Shown: positions 8,526-18,339, counted from the first letter of the stretch. The stretch is 64,000 nucleotides of DNA from Pseudomonas argentinensis (GCF_001839655.2 NZ_CP056087.1:1240001-1304000), one strand, 5' to 3'. The notes: a model not told the origin generated them from the letters alone. Numbers and translations: made by a program.

Positions 8526-10151
8526 ATGATCAAACCACTTCCCCATCTGCTGGCGGGCCTGCTGGCGGGCCTGCTGGCCGCTACCCTGGCTCTGGGCTCC
8601 GTGACCACGGCGCAGGCCAAGACACCCGCCGATCAGCTCATCGTCGGCATGAGCATGATCAACCTGTTGTCCCTCGACCCGGCGGCCGCCACCGGCCTGG
8701 ACGTGTCCGAGGTCAACGCCAACCTGTACGACATGCTGCTGGTGCAGGACGCCGCCGCGCCGGACAACCTGGTGCCGGCCCTGGCCGAACGCTGGGAAAT
8801 CAGCGATGACCACAAGACCCTGACCTTTCACCTGCGCAGCGGCGTCAAGTTCCATTCCGGCAACGAGCTGACCGCCAGGGACGTGATCTGGTCGCTGCAG
8901 CGCGTGCTCAAGCTCAACCTGGCCCTCGCCTCGACCTGGAAGGCCTATGGCTTCACCGCCGATAACGTCGAGCAGCAGATCCGCGCCCCCGATGACCACA
9001 CCGTGGTGATCGAGCTGGCGCGCCCGACCGACCCCATGCTGCTGCTCAACACCCTGGCCACCTCGCCCAGTGCCTTCATTCTCGACAAGAAAGAAGTGCT
9101 CAAGCATGCCAAGAATGGCGACATGGGCGGTGCCTGGCTGACCACCAACGCGGCGGGCAGCGGGCCCTTCGTGCTCAACGCCTGGCGCGCCAACGACGTG
9201 ATCCTGATGACCCGCTTCGAGGACTACTGGGATGGCCCGGCCAAGCTCAAGCGCGTGGTGATGCGCAACATGACCGAGTCGCAGTCCCTGCGCCTGATGG
9301 TCGAGCGCGGTGACCTGGACATCGCCCGCGGCATGTCCGCCCCGGACATCACCGCCCTGAGCAGCTCGGAAAAGGTCAAGACCCAGACCGTGCAGCGCGG
9401 TACGCTCTATTACGTGGCGCTGAGCACCAAGCAGCCGATGTTCGCCGACGCCCGCGTGCGCAAGGCGGTTCGCTCGCTGATCGACTACCAGGGCATCAAC
9501 GATGTGGTGATGCCGCACTACGGCACCCTCAACCAACGCCCGATGCCGCTCGGCCTACCGGCGCGCCTGGATGATCCGGGCTACCGCCTGAACGTCGAGG
9601 AGGCCAGGAAGCTGCTCGCCGAAGCCGGTTACCCGGACGGTTTCCAGACCACCATTCGCGTGCTCGCCGAGCCGCCGTTCATCAATATCGCTTCCAGCCT
9701 GCAGTCGACCCTGGCCCAGGCCGGGATCAAGGCGCGCATCGTCACCGGGACCGGCACCCAGGTCTATGGCTCCATGCGCGAGCGTACCTTCGGAATCATC
9801 GTTGGGCGCGGTGGCGGTGGCGCCGAGCGGCACCCCCATTCCAGCCTGCGCACCCTGGTCTACAACCCGGACAACCGTGACGAAGCCAAGCTGAGCAACT
9901 TCCAGGGCTGGCGTACCTCGTTCTACAGCCCCGAGCTGAACGCGTTGATCGAGCAGGCCGAGGTGGAGCCGGACAAGCAGAGGCAGATGGAGCTGTACCA
10001 CCGGTTCCAGAACCTCTACGACGAGCAGGTCGGCGCCATCATGCCGATCTCGCAAATGACCGACACCGTGGTGATCTACCACGACGTGGTCGGCTACGTC
10101 GGCCACAGCGCGGCGACCACGCGCTACAAGGATGTGCACAAGGATCGTTAA
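8526..10151 (+). CDS. ABC transporter periplasmic substrate-binding protein, Dpp/Opp family (copy 1)
   Basis: A 541-aa SBP_bac_5 protein that should capture the solute in the periplasm and deliver it to the adjacent permeases. A Sec signal peptide (charged start, leucine-rich core) ends at about AQA (residue 31). The mature start TPADQLIVGMS and the later ERWEISDDHKTLTFHLR are typical of the family. AAGAAGG precedes the start. A second copy at 11311-12918 is strikingly similar along its whole length, so the pair arose by duplication. The family binds peptides, nickel, opines or oligosaccharides; context here favours an acidic sugar or similar small molecule rather than peptides, but that is inference. 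Confidence 0.9.
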   Translation: MIKPLPHLLAGLLAGLLAATLALGSVTTAQAKTPADQLIVGMSMINLLSLDPAAATGLDVSEVNANLYDMLLVQDAAAPDNLVPALAERWEISDDHKTLTFHLRSGVKFHSGNELTARDVIWSLQRVLKLNLALASTWKAYGFTADNVEQQIRAPDDHTVVIELARPTDPMLLLNTLATSPSAFILDKKEVLKHAKNGDMGGAWLTTNAAGSGPFVLNAWRANDVILMTRFEDYWDGPAKLKRVVMRNMTESQSLRLMVERGDLDIARGMSAPDITALSSSEKVKTQTVQRGTLYYVALSTKQPMFADARVRKAVRSLIDYQGINDVVMPHYGTLNQRPMPLGLPARLDDPGYRLNVEEARKLLAEAGYPDGFQTTIRVLAEPPFINIASSLQSTLAQAGIKARIVTGTGTQVYGSMRERTFGIIVGRGGGGAERHPHSSLRTLVYNPDNRDEAKLSNFQGWRTSFYSPELNALIEQAEVEPDKQRQMELYHRFQNLYDEQVGAIMPISQMTDTVVIYHDVVGYVGHSAATTRYKDVHKDR

Positions 10152-10214
10152 GCGGCGGGCGGCCCCGGCCGCCTTTGCTGACACGAACTCGCTGCGATCA
10201 ATCGGGAGCTCCAT

Positions 10215-11252
10215 ATGTTTGCTTCGACTGCGTCTTTCTTCGGCACGCGGATGGGCGGCACCTCACGCCGTTTCGGGGCGGTGCTGATGACCCTGCTGGG
10301 CCTCCTGGCCATGACCTTCTTCATCGGCCGGGTGATGCCCCTCGACCCGGTGCTGGCGGTGGTCGGCCCGGATGCCGACAGCTCCACCTACGACCAGGTC
10401 TATCAGGCCATGGGCCTCGACCGGCCGCTGCTGGTGCAGTTCGGCTACTACCTGCGCGACCTGGCCCAGGGCAATTTCGGCAATGCGTTGCTCACCGGCC
10501 ATCCGGTGATCGAGGACATCGCCCGGGTATTCCCGGCGACCATCGAACTGGCCACCCTGGCGATCATCTTCGGTGTGGTGCTCGGCCTGCCGCTGGGTGT
10601 TTTCGCTGCCGCCAACCAGGGCCGCATGGGCGATCACCTGGCCCGCGTGGTCACCCTGTTCGGTTACTCCACGCCGATCTTCTGGCTGGGCATGATGGGC
10701 CTGCTGGTGTTCTACGCCTGGCTCGGCTGGGCCGGCGGGGCAGGGCGCATCGATCTGGCCTACGACGGCATGGTGCCCTCGGTGACCGGCATGCTGCTGA
10801 TCGACAGCGCCCTTGCTGGCGACTGGGAGGCCTTCTCCAGCGCGCTCAAGCACATCCTCCTGCCGGCGCTGATCCTGGGCCTCAACTCGGTGGCCTACAT
10901 CAGCCGCATGACCCGCAGCTTCATGCTCGAGCAGCTGTCCCAGGAGTACATCCTCACCGCCCGGGTCAAGGGCCTGCCGCGGCGCAAGGTGATCTGGGGC
11001 CATGCCTTTCGCAACATCCTGGTGCAGCTGCTCACCGTGGTGGCGCTGGCCTACGGCTCGCTGCTCGAAGGTGCGGTGCTGATCGAGACGGTGTTCGCCT
11101 GGCCCGGTTTCGGCCAGTACCTGACCAGCAGCCTGCTGCTCGGTGACATGAATGCGGTGATGGGCTGCGTGCTGGTGATCGGCTTCATCTTCGTCGGCCT
11201 CAACCTGCTCAGCGATGCGCTGTACAAGGTGTTCGATCCGCGCACCCGTTGA
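10215..11252 (+). CDS. ABC transporter permease, DppB-like
   Basis: A 345-aa inner-membrane permease with about six hydrophobic segments. The ABC-interaction EAA loop is visible as the region with YILTARVKGLPRRKVIWGHA (about residues 240-259). GGGAG lies just before the ATG. The arrangement binding protein, permease, second binding protein, second permease is unusual; most Dpp clusters have a single binding protein first. It should pair with the DppC-like protein at 12976-13890. Confidence 0.92.
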   Translation: MFASTASFFGTRMGGTSRRFGAVLMTLLGLLAMTFFIGRVMPLDPVLAVVGPDADSSTYDQVYQAMGLDRPLLVQFGYYLRDLAQGNFGNALLTGHPVIEDIARVFPATIELATLAIIFGVVLGLPLGVFAAANQGRMGDHLARVVTLFGYSTPIFWLGMMGLLVFYAWLGWAGGAGRIDLAYDGMVPSVTGMLLIDSALAGDWEAFSSALKHILLPALILGLNSVAYISRMTRSFMLEQLSQEYILTARVKGLPRRKVIWGHAFRNILVQLLTVVALAYGSLLEGAVLIETVFAWPGFGQYLTSSLLLGDMNAVMGCVLVIGFIFVGLNLLSDALYKVFDPRTR

Positions 11253-11310
11253 CCTGATACCCAATTAATCGATTGCAGCCCTTCAATAATTACAAAATAG
11301 GGATATCCGC

Positions 11311-12918
11311 ATGAAATCGTTTCGCTCCACCGTGCTGGGCACGGTGCTCGGTGCGCTGCTGTGCGCCGCTCCACTGCTGGGCCAGGCCAAGACACCAGAC
11401 GATCAGCTGATCGTCGGCATGAGCATGGCCAACCTGTTTTCCATCGACCCGGCCAACGCCCCGGGGCTGGATGCCTCGGGCATCAACGCCAACCTCTACG
11501 ACACCCTGATCCTGCGCAAGGACGGCAGCCCGGACGAGCACGTGCCACAACTGGCCGAGCGCTGGGAAGTCAGCGAGGACGGCCGCCAGCTGACGTTCCA
11601 CCTGCGCGGCGACGCGCGCTTTCATTCCGGCAACCCGGTGACCGCCGAAGACGTGGCCTGGTCGCTGTACCGCGTGCTCAAGCTCAACTACGGCCTGGCC
11701 ACCACCTGGAAAGCCTACGGCTACACCCTGGACAATATTGGGCAACTGATCCGCGCCGAGAACGATTCGACGCTGATCATCGACCTGCCGCAGCCCACCG
11801 ACCCGCTGCTGCTGATCGACACCCTGGCCACTTCGCCAAGCGCCGTGGTGCTGGATCGCAAGACCGTGCTCGAGCACGAGAAGAATGGCGACCTGGGCGC
11901 GGCCTGGCTGGTGACCAACGAAGCCGGCAGCGGCCCTTTCACGCTCAGTTCCTGGCGTGCCAACGACACCCTGGTGATGAGCGCCTTCGCCGATTACTGG
12001 GGTGGCGCCAGCAAGCTCAAGCGCGTGCTGATCCGCCATATCACCGAGTCGCAGTCGCTGCGCCTGATGCTCGAGCGCGGTGATCTGGACATGGGCTACG
12101 GCATGGCCGCCTCCGACCTCCAGGCGCTGGCCGCCAAGGGCCAGATGCAGATCCAGACCCTGCCGCGCGGCACCATGTACTACGTGGCGATGAGCATGAA
12201 GTCGGCGCCGTTCGAGGACATCCGCGTGCGCAAGGCCGTGCGCTCGCTGATCGACTACCAGGGCCTCGACAAGGTGGTGATGCCCTATTACGGCACGCTC
12301 AACCAGCAGCCGATGCAGCTGGGCCTGGAGGCGCGCCTGCCGGACCCGGGCTACCAGCTGGACGTCGAGGCCGCCAAGCGGCTGCTGGCCGAGGCCGGCC
12401 ACCCGCAGGGCTTCAAGACCACCATCCGCACCCTGGCCGAGCCGCCTTTCGTGAATATCGCCGCCAGCCTGCAATCGACCCTGGCCCAGGCCGGCATCCA
12501 GGCGAGCATCATCACCGGTACCGGCAACCAGGTGTACGGCGCCATGCGTGCACGCAACTTCGAGATCATCGTGGCCCGCGGCGCCGAGCGCTATCCGCAC
12601 CCTTACTTCAGCCTGCGCACCTTCGTCTACAACCCGGACAACCGCGATGACGCCGGTATCGCCAACTTCCAGGGCTGGCGCGCGGCCTTCCAGGACGCCG
12701 AGCTCAACGGCCTGATCGACAGGCTCGGCGTGGAGCGTGACGAGGCCGCCAAGCTGAGCATGTACCACCGCGTGCAGCAGCGTTACGACCAGCTGGCGGG
12801 GCCGATCATGATGATCTCGCAGATGACCGATCCGGTGGTCAGCGCGGCTGACGTCAAGGGATTCCAGGGGGCCGACGCCGAGGCGACGCGTTACCTGGGT
12901 GTGTACAAGCAGCGTTGA
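11311..12918 (+). CDS. ABC transporter periplasmic substrate-binding protein, Dpp/Opp family (copy 2)
   Basis: A 535-aa SBP_bac_5 protein with a signal peptide ending near GQA (residue 26). It is paralogous to the upstream binding protein: both share the blocks VRKAVRSLIDYQG, FQGWR and NIA(S)SLQSTLAQAGI. A notable difference is the segment after the ERxPHP motif, where this copy reads YFSLRTF and copy 1 reads SSLRTL after an extra GGG insertion. The two probably feed the same permease with related ligands. AGGGA lies about 9 bp upstream of the ATG. Confidence 0.9.
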   Translation: MKSFRSTVLGTVLGALLCAAPLLGQAKTPDDQLIVGMSMANLFSIDPANAPGLDASGINANLYDTLILRKDGSPDEHVPQLAERWEVSEDGRQLTFHLRGDARFHSGNPVTAEDVAWSLYRVLKLNYGLATTWKAYGYTLDNIGQLIRAENDSTLIIDLPQPTDPLLLIDTLATSPSAVVLDRKTVLEHEKNGDLGAAWLVTNEAGSGPFTLSSWRANDTLVMSAFADYWGGASKLKRVLIRHITESQSLRLMLERGDLDMGYGMAASDLQALAAKGQMQIQTLPRGTMYYVAMSMKSAPFEDIRVRKAVRSLIDYQGLDKVVMPYYGTLNQQPMQLGLEARLPDPGYQLDVEAAKRLLAEAGHPQGFKTTIRTLAEPPFVNIAASLQSTLAQAGIQASIITGTGNQVYGAMRARNFEIIVARGAERYPHPYFSLRTFVYNPDNRDDAGIANFQGWRAAFQDAELNGLIDRLGVERDEAAKLSMYHRVQQRYDQLAGPIMMISQMTDPVVSAADVKGFQGADAEATRYLGVYKQR

Positions 12919-12975
12919 ACGATCAGGCGCCGCCCGGCGCCCGCTACCGAGCGAACCGAGTCACGGAGGCATACG

Positions 12976-13890
12976 ATGATTGCCAACATCTCTTCATCTT
13001 CATCCATCAAGCGGGCGAACGGCCAGGTGCCGGTTTCCGCGTTCCAGGCGTTCTGCCTGAGCAGCGTACGGGTGATGCAGCACCTGCTGCGCAACCCCAT
13101 GACGCTGATGGGCTCCACGGTGGTCATGCTGCTGATTCTGGTGGCGGCCTTCGCACCGTGGATCGCCACCCACGACCCGATCGTGCAGAACCTCGGCAAC
13201 GCCCTGCAGGCGCCGAGCGCGGCGCACTGGTTCGGCACCGACGAGTTCGGCCGCGACGTGTTCAGCCGACTGGTGTACGGCTCGCGTATCACCCTGTACA
13301 TCATTGCCCTGGTGACCATCATCGTCGGCCCGATCGGCCTGCTGGTCGGCACCGTCTCCGGTTACTTCGGCGGCTTCGTCGACGCGCTGTTCATGCGTAT
13401 CACCGACATCTTCATCTCGTTTCCCAGCCTGGTCCTGGCGCTGGCCTTCATCGCCGCTCTCGGCCCGGGCCTGGAGCATGCGGTGATCGCCATCGCGCTG
13501 ACCTCCTGGCCGCCCATCGCACGCCTGGCCCGGGCGGAAACCCTGTCGCTGCGCAACGCCGACTTCGTGGTCGCCGTGCAGCTGCAGGGCGCCTCGTCGC
13601 CGCGCATCATCCTGCGCCACATCATGCCCATGTGCCTGTCGTCGGTGATCATCCGCCTGACCATGAACATGGCCAGCATCATCCTCACCGCCGCCGCCCT
13701 GGGCTTTCTCGGCCTCGGTGCCCAGGCGCCGCTGCCGGAGTGGGGCGCGATGATCTCCACCGGGCGCCGCTACATGCTCGAGTGCTGGTGGCTGGTAGCC
13801 GTTCCGGGGGCGACCATCATGCTGGTCAGTCTGGCGTTCAATCTGTTGGGTGACGGTCTGCGCGACGTCCTCGACCCGCGCAGCAATTAA
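12976..13890 (+). CDS. ABC transporter permease, DppC-like
   Basis: A 304-aa inner-membrane permease. An N-terminal OppC/DppC-type segment ([20 protein letters not shown]) precedes the first membrane helix, the conserved [19 protein letters not shown] follows, and the EAA-like loop lies near residue 200. GGAGG lies 6 bp before the ATG. It forms the heterodimeric channel with the DppB-like protein and is followed by the ATPase gene after 9 bp. Confidence 0.92.
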   Translation: MIANISSSSSIKRANGQVPVSAFQAFCLSSVRVMQHLLRNPMTLMGSTVVMLLILVAAFAPWIATHDPIVQNLGNALQAPSAAHWFGTDEFGRDVFSRLVYGSRITLYIIALVTIIVGPIGLLVGTVSGYFGGFVDALFMRITDIFISFPSLVLALAFIAALGPGLEHAVIAIALTSWPPIARLARAETLSLRNADFVVAVQLQGASSPRIILRHIMPMCLSSVIIRLTMNMASIILTAAALGFLGLGAQAPLPEWGAMISTGRRYMLECWWLVAVPGATIMLVSLAFNLLGDGLRDVLDPRSN

Positions 13891-13899
13891 GGAGGCAGC

Positions 13900-14739
13900 A
13901 TGTCTGCGATCAAACTCGACGTGCAGGATCTCTGCGTGCGCTTCACCAGTGGCCGCAAGGAGGTCGACGCGGTGCGCAACGTCTCCTTCAGCCTGGGCCG
14001 CGAAAAGCTGGCCATCGTCGGCGAGTCCGGCTCGGGCAAGTCCACCGTGGGCCGCAGCCTGCTGCGCCTGCACCCGGCCAGCGCGCGAATCACCGCCAAG
14101 GCCATGACCCTGGGCGACGTCGACCTGCTGACCGCCAGCGAGAAACAGGTGCAGGCGGTTCGCGGCAAGCGCATCTCGATGATCATGCAGGACCCCAAGT
14201 ACTCGCTGAACCCGGTGGTGCGGGTCGGCGAGCAGATCGCCGAGGCCTACCTGGCGCACCACCGCGCCAGCAAGGCCGAGGCCCGCGAGCGGGTGCTGGA
14301 CATGCTCGACAAGGTGCATATCCGTGATCCGCAACGGGTGTACGGCCTGTATCCGCACGAAGTCTCGGGCGGCATGGCGCAGCGCATCATGATCGCCATG
14401 ATGGTGATCACCGACCCCGACATCATCGTAGCCGACGAGCCGACTTCGGCGCTCGACGTCTCGGTGCGCCGCCAGGTGCTCAGCGTGCTCGACGAGCTGG
14501 TCAGCCAGCGCGACCTGGGGCTGATCCTGATCAGCCACGACCTCAACATGGTGCGCAGCTTCTGCGACCGCGTGCTGGTGATGTACGCCGGCCGTGTGGT
14601 CGAGGCGCTGGACGCCGCTGACCTGGACAACGCCAGGCATCCCTACACCCAGGGCCTGCTGGCTGCATTGCCAAGCATCGACCGCCCCCGTCCGCGCCTG
14701 CCCAATCTGCAGCGCGATCCCCTCTGGCTGACCCACTGA
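13900..14739 (+). CDS. ABC transporter ATP-binding protein, DppD-like
   Basis: A 279-aa ATPase with Walker [10 protein letters not shown], signature EVSGGMAQR and Walker [13 protein letters not shown]. The C-terminal part has the [12 protein letters not shown] stretch found in the oligopeptide/nickel ABC subfamily; the full Fe-S-binding DppD tail is short. AAGGAGG precedes the start. It works with the DppF-like ATPase 10 bp downstream to power import. Confidence 0.92.
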   Translation: MSAIKLDVQDLCVRFTSGRKEVDAVRNVSFSLGREKLAIVGESGSGKSTVGRSLLRLHPASARITAKAMTLGDVDLLTASEKQVQAVRGKRISMIMQDPKYSLNPVVRVGEQIAEAYLAHHRASKAEARERVLDMLDKVHIRDPQRVYGLYPHEVSGGMAQRIMIAMMVITDPDIIVADEPTSALDVSVRRQVLSVLDELVSQRDLGLILISHDLNMVRSFCDRVLVMYAGRVVEALDAADLDNARHPYTQGLLAALPSIDRPRPRLPNLQRDPLWLTH

Positions 14740-14749
14740 GGAGCATCCC

Positions 14750-15514
14750 ATGGCCATGATCGAAGTGGATTCACTCAACCTCAGTTTCGGTGACAGCGCC
14801 GCGCGCAGTCAGGTGCTCTACGACGTCGCCCTGCGCGTCGAGGAGGGCGAGTCGTTCGGCCTGGTCGGCGAGTCCGGCTCGGGCAAGACCACGGTGCTGC
14901 GCTGCCTGGCCGGGCAGTACCGGCACTGGGAAGGGCAACTGCGCATCGCCGGGCGCGGTTTGCGCCACAAGCTGGACCTGGCGCATTTCCGTCAGGTGCA
15001 GATGGTCTTCCAGGACCCCTACGGCTCGCTGCACCCGCGGCACACCATCGACTCGGCGCTCAGCGAACCGCTGGCCGTGCATGGCATCGGCAACCGCGCG
15101 GATCGGGTCACCACGATTCTCAACAAGGTCGGCCTCAACGACAGCTTCCGCTATCGCTATCCCCATCAGTTGTCCGGTGGCCAGCGCCAGCGCGTGGCCA
15201 TCGCCCGTGCCTTGATTCTCGAGCCGCGTGTGCTGCTGCTCGACGAGCCGACTTCGGCGCTGGACGTGTCCGTGCAGGCGGAGATCCTCAACCTGCTCTC
15301 CGATCTGCGCGAGCAGGAAGGCCTGACCTACCTGATGGTTACCCATGACCTGGGCGTGGTCGCCCACCTCTGCGATCGCGTGGCGGTGATGCAGCACGGG
15401 CGCATCGTCGAAACCCTCGACACCGCGCTGCTGGGGCAGAACCGTGCCGAGCACGCCTACACCCAGTTGCTGGTCGATGCCAGCCGCGACATCGGCGCCG
15501 TCGCACCGCCCTGA
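14750..15514 (+). CDS. ABC transporter ATP-binding protein, DppF-like
   Basis: A 254-aa ATPase with Walker A GESGSGKTT, signature QLSGGQRQR and Walker [12 protein letters not shown]. It is the second nucleotide-binding subunit of the importer. TGAGGAG precedes the start. The gene ends 229 bp before the porin gene. That gap holds a small hairpin (TCAGGC/GCCTGA, 15534-15549) that may reduce read-through. Confidence 0.92.
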   Translation: MAMIEVDSLNLSFGDSAARSQVLYDVALRVEEGESFGLVGESGSGKTTVLRCLAGQYRHWEGQLRIAGRGLRHKLDLAHFRQVQMVFQDPYGSLHPRHTIDSALSEPLAVHGIGNRADRVTTILNKVGLNDSFRYRYPHQLSGGQRQRVAIARALILEPRVLLLDEPTSALDVSVQAEILNLLSDLREQEGLTYLMVTHDLGVVAHLCDRVAVMQHGRIVETLDTALLGQNRAEHAYTQLLVDASRDIGAVAPP

Positions 15515-15743
15515 TGGGGCAATACCCGAGCGCTCAGGCGAAGGCCTGACGCGCCCCACCGCGTCTTAGCGCGTTTGCTGCAAGACCTCTGAAACGGGCC
15601 CTCGGGCTCGCGGCACGGGCTCGCCTGCGCGGTGGTTTTACCTGGAATCCGAACATGCGGGCATGGCGCTGCAGGGCGGCGCTTTGCCAGAAAACCGGGC
15701 AACACAAACTCAACCCATAGAAAACAATAAGAAGGTCACCACG

Positions 15744-16478
15744 ATGAACAAGAACACACTCACGCTGCGTCTGCTCGCCTGCCTGCTGTCCACTGCCGCC
15801 GCCGGCAGTGCATGGGCCGACAGCGCCTCGATCAACTACCGCCACCAGTACCTGGACGACGACCGCATGCATGCCGACCGGGTCAAGCTGTCATACCGCA
15901 TGGACAACGGTTGGGGGTTCGAAGGGGAGCTCAAGTACCGCACCGCCGGTGATCGCAAGGACGTCGCCTTCGACAACATGGTGTCGAGCGGCCACGAGCT
16001 GACCACCAGCTACCAGTACAAGCCCAACGCGGTATCGACCTGGCAGCCGGCCATCCAGCTGGAAAGCACCGAGAACGGCACCACCTACAAATTCGGCGTG
16101 CGCTACACCCACAGGCTCAACGACCAGTTCTACGTCGCCGCCCGCTATCGCTTCGACGCCCTGAAGCTGAACCGCGACCGCATCGACGAAGACGTGCCGG
16201 ACCGCGGCTCCGACAACCGCAACACCCAGCGATACGAGGGCTGGTTGGGCTACACCCCGGCCGGCAGGCTGTCGTACGAATACCAGTACATCCACTTCAA
16301 GACCGACTATATCCGCTACGACAACAAGAAGAGCGACTACGAACAGAACCTGGTGGTGAAGTACAAGTGGGACAAGTCCTGGGCACCGTTCTTCGAGATC
16401 GGCGATATCCGCGTCAGCCCCACCGAGGATGACCGTCAGATGCGCTGGCGTGTCGGGGTGCAGTACAACTTCATGTAA
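15744..16478 (+). CDS. KdgM-like outer-membrane porin
   Basis: A 244-aa protein with a signal peptide cleaved after AWA (residue 25), then alternating amphipathic strands rich in Tyr and charged residues ending YNF plus one residue. This pattern and length fit the small 12-strand oligogalacturonate porin family KdgM/NanC, which passes acidic sugars. The ATG at 15744 has AAGAAGG 8 bp upstream. Together with the upstream importer and the enolase-superfamily enzyme it suggests uptake of an anionic carbohydrate-like compound, but family membership alone does not fix the substrate. Confidence 0.82.
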   Translation: MNKNTLTLRLLACLLSTAAAGSAWADSASINYRHQYLDDDRMHADRVKLSYRMDNGWGFEGELKYRTAGDRKDVAFDNMVSSGHELTTSYQYKPNAVSTWQPAIQLESTENGTTYKFGVRYTHRLNDQFYVAARYRFDALKLNRDRIDEDVPDRGSDNRNTQRYEGWLGYTPAGRLSYEYQYIHFKTDYIRYDNKKSDYEQNLVVKYKWDKSWAPFFEIGDIRVSPTEDDRQMRWRVGVQYNFM

Positions 16479-16566
16479 ACCTGTTCAAGGTCTTAAGCTC
16501 AGGTTCGTCGATTTTGGCAGCTGAGTGGCGGGAGCAGCCGCGAGGCGCTCCCACAATGAATCAGGC

Positions 16567-16641
16567 GTAGGGTGGACGACGCTTCTCCCGTCCACCGCCC
16601 TGCGATCCCATGGTGGACAAAAAGAGCGTTGTCCACCCTAC
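16567..16641. repeat. Dispersed GTAGGGTGGA repeat, short copy with terminal inverted repeats
   Basis: A 75-bp element starting GTAGGGTGGACGACGCT and ending with its inverse (one mismatch), with inner GTCCACC/GGTGGAC pairs. Related copies lie in the 36.8-37.6 kb array and at 53431-53583. The rest of the gap 16479-16953 holds the terminator listed next and no supported gene. Confidence 0.75.
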
Positions 16642-16734
16642 ATAGGGAACGGCTGCTTTTGCCTTGTAGCAGCTTCTTTCATGTCGTCTAAAAAGATCGT
16701 GGACAGGCTCCAAGAAGAAACTGACCACCGCAAA

Positions 16735-16776
16735 CCAACGCCGGGGCTTGGCCATAGCCCCGGCGTTGGTATTTTT
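16735..16776 (+). terminator. Strong rho-independent terminator
   Basis: Perfect 14-bp stem CCAACGCCGGGGCT/AGCCCCGGCGTTGG with a 7-nt loop and a TATTTTT tail. It is oriented to end rightward transcription, so it probably closes the porin transcript before the convergent gntR gene. Confidence 0.8.
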
Positions 16777-16953
16777 GGGATATGCCAGGTGGTCATGGGG
16801 GCATGATCGGCGCCGGGTCGGGGCTCCTGTCTGATTGCATGCGCCCCACCCGTAGGCGCGCCGCCCCGGCGCGAAGCAATGGCGGCCATTCAGCGTTACC
16901 GGCGTTTGCGGCGCGATTCATTCTGCCGCGAGGGCGACTCGCCCCGCGCCTGC

Positions 16954-17700
16954 TCAGGCGCGGCGCTGGGCCTTGAGCAGGCGCTCGCGGCTGTTGATCA
17001 GGTGCAACTGCATGGCCGCCCGGGCGCAGTCGACGTCGCCGCGGGCAATGGACTCGTAGATCATCTCGTGCTCGAGGCTGAGGTTTTCCTTGTAGGCCTC
17101 GCCGTCCTCATGGGCCTTGTAGGCCGAGTTGAACTTGTTGCGCGGGATCTGCTTGGCGCCCAGGTGCTTCATGATATCGAGCAGGTGCGGGTTCTCGGCC
17201 GCCTTGGCGATCTTGATATGGAACTGGAAGTCCGCACTGATCGGCAGGCCCGCCGGCAGCTGCACGGCGCCTTGCTGGATGGCATCCAGCGCCACGCGAA
17301 TCTCCTGCAGCGACTCGGGCGTGCGCCGCTGCGCCGCCAGGCCAACCGCCGCCACCTCCAGGCTCATGCGCAACTCCAGCAGCTCCAGCACGTCCTCGGC
17401 GGTACTGATGGTCGCCGGGCCAAGCTTGAGCTCGGGCGCTGCCGGCATGTCGCACACGAAGGTGCCGACACCACGACGCGTTTCCACCAGGCCCGCCACC
17501 TGCAAGCGCGACAGCGCATCGCGCACCACGGTACGGCTGACCCCTTCGGCGCGCATGATATCCAGCTCGGCCGGCAGCTTCTCGCCACGCTTGAGCGTGC
17601 CGTCGCGCATGTGCTGGGAAATCTTCGCAACCAGGTCTTCAGCCAGGCGGCTGCGCTGCTTGCGCGGGGGGAGCGTCCAAATCGGATTGTCCTGCATCAT
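16954..17700 (-). CDS. GntR-family transcriptional regulator, FadR/FCD subfamily
   Basis: A 248-aa regulator with an N-terminal winged helix (residues about 15-85, with LPAELDIMRAEGVSRTVVRDAL) and a C-terminal helical FCD ligand domain. FCD metal-site residues are suggested by ADFQFH, EHEMIYESI and MQLHL. FCD members usually repress catabolic operons and release DNA on binding a carboxylate or sugar acid. It converges on the transport cluster, so the likely target is the operator at 7247-7262. A weaker GTACGAC half-match lies in its own upstream region. Confidence 0.88.
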   Translation of the reverse strand: MMQDNPIWTLPPRKQRSRLAEDLVAKISQHMRDGTLKRGEKLPAELDIMRAEGVSRTVVRDALSRLQVAGLVETRRGVGTFVCDMPAAPELKLGPATISTAEDVLELLELRMSLEVAAVGLAAQRRTPESLQEIRVALDAIQQGAVQLPAGLPISADFQFHIKIAKAAENPHLLDIMKHLGAKQIPRNKFNSAYKAHEDGEAYKENLSLEHEMIYESIARGDVDCARAAMQLHLINSRERLLKAQRRA

Positions 17701-17889
17701 CGATCCGTTGTTGTTTCGTTATCGGCGTACGACCGCAATGCTGGCGATTTGGTCGCATCGAATGACAGGGGGTGATAGTAGCAGTAGCGAGGGGAGATGC
17801 ACTTGTTAAGGCTTGATGCTTTCGCCTTCATCAATAAAGTTGAGAGGCGCCTGACTACCTGTTATGGCAGCCAGCACCTGTCTACTGAG

Positions 17890-18294
17890 TCACTTCCAGC
17901 AATCAGCAACCGATGCCGTTCCTGTCTTCGATTTGACTCCCGCCTGGTTCAGACCGAGGTTTGCACATTTGCTATCACGCCTCTGCGCTCCTTTCGCGGT
18001 AGCAGTTAGAGTATAGGTCGAGGCAGTCACATCCCCGATAGTCAGCGTGTAAAACCCGCTGGGTGAATCATCTTTCATACCCAACTTTGCTGCTGTATCG
18101 GCATATGAGTTGTTCTGAGCAAAGAAGCGCTCCTGGCGAGCAGCCGCATCATTGAGCATTGCCATGCCCTCGGTGCGGTTGCCTCGCAGCACATATTCCT
18201 GATAACTCGGGTAAGCGATGGCCGCGAGTATGCCGATGATTGCTACCGTGATCATCAGCTCGATCAGCGTGAAGCCAGTTTCCTGATGTCGCAT
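17890..18294 (-). CDS. pilE: Type IV minor pilin PilE
   Basis: A 134-aa prepilin. A six-residue leader ends at Gly7, then [29 protein letters not shown] N-methylation helix with the Glu at +5. The mature domain has two C-terminal-half Cys residues. It is the last gene of the minor pilin operon, where PilE helps prime pilus assembly at the tip and links PilY1 complexes to PilA. AAGGA lies upstream of the ATG. P. aeruginosa has pilY2 before pilE; no equivalent is seen here. Confidence 0.9.
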   Translation of the reverse strand: MRHQETGFTLIELMITVAIIGILAAIAYPSYQEYVLRGNRTEGMAMLNDAAARQERFFAQNNSYADTAAKLGMKDDSPSGFYTLTIGDVTASTYTLTATAKGAQRRDSKCANLGLNQAGVKSKTGTASVADCWK

Positions 18295-18339
18295 CTCATG
18301 TCCTTCCTATAGGGCCGGTAGCGCCGGCCCCTTGGTTAA

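Noticed and set aside
15515..15743. A small gene between the DppF-like ATPase and the porin
   Set aside because: In-frame extension of the porin lacks a signal peptide and a ribosome site; the region has a hairpin but no convincing coding pattern.
18295..18339. A pilY2 gene between pilY1 and pilE
   Set aside because: The gap is only 45 bp, with no room for a protein.
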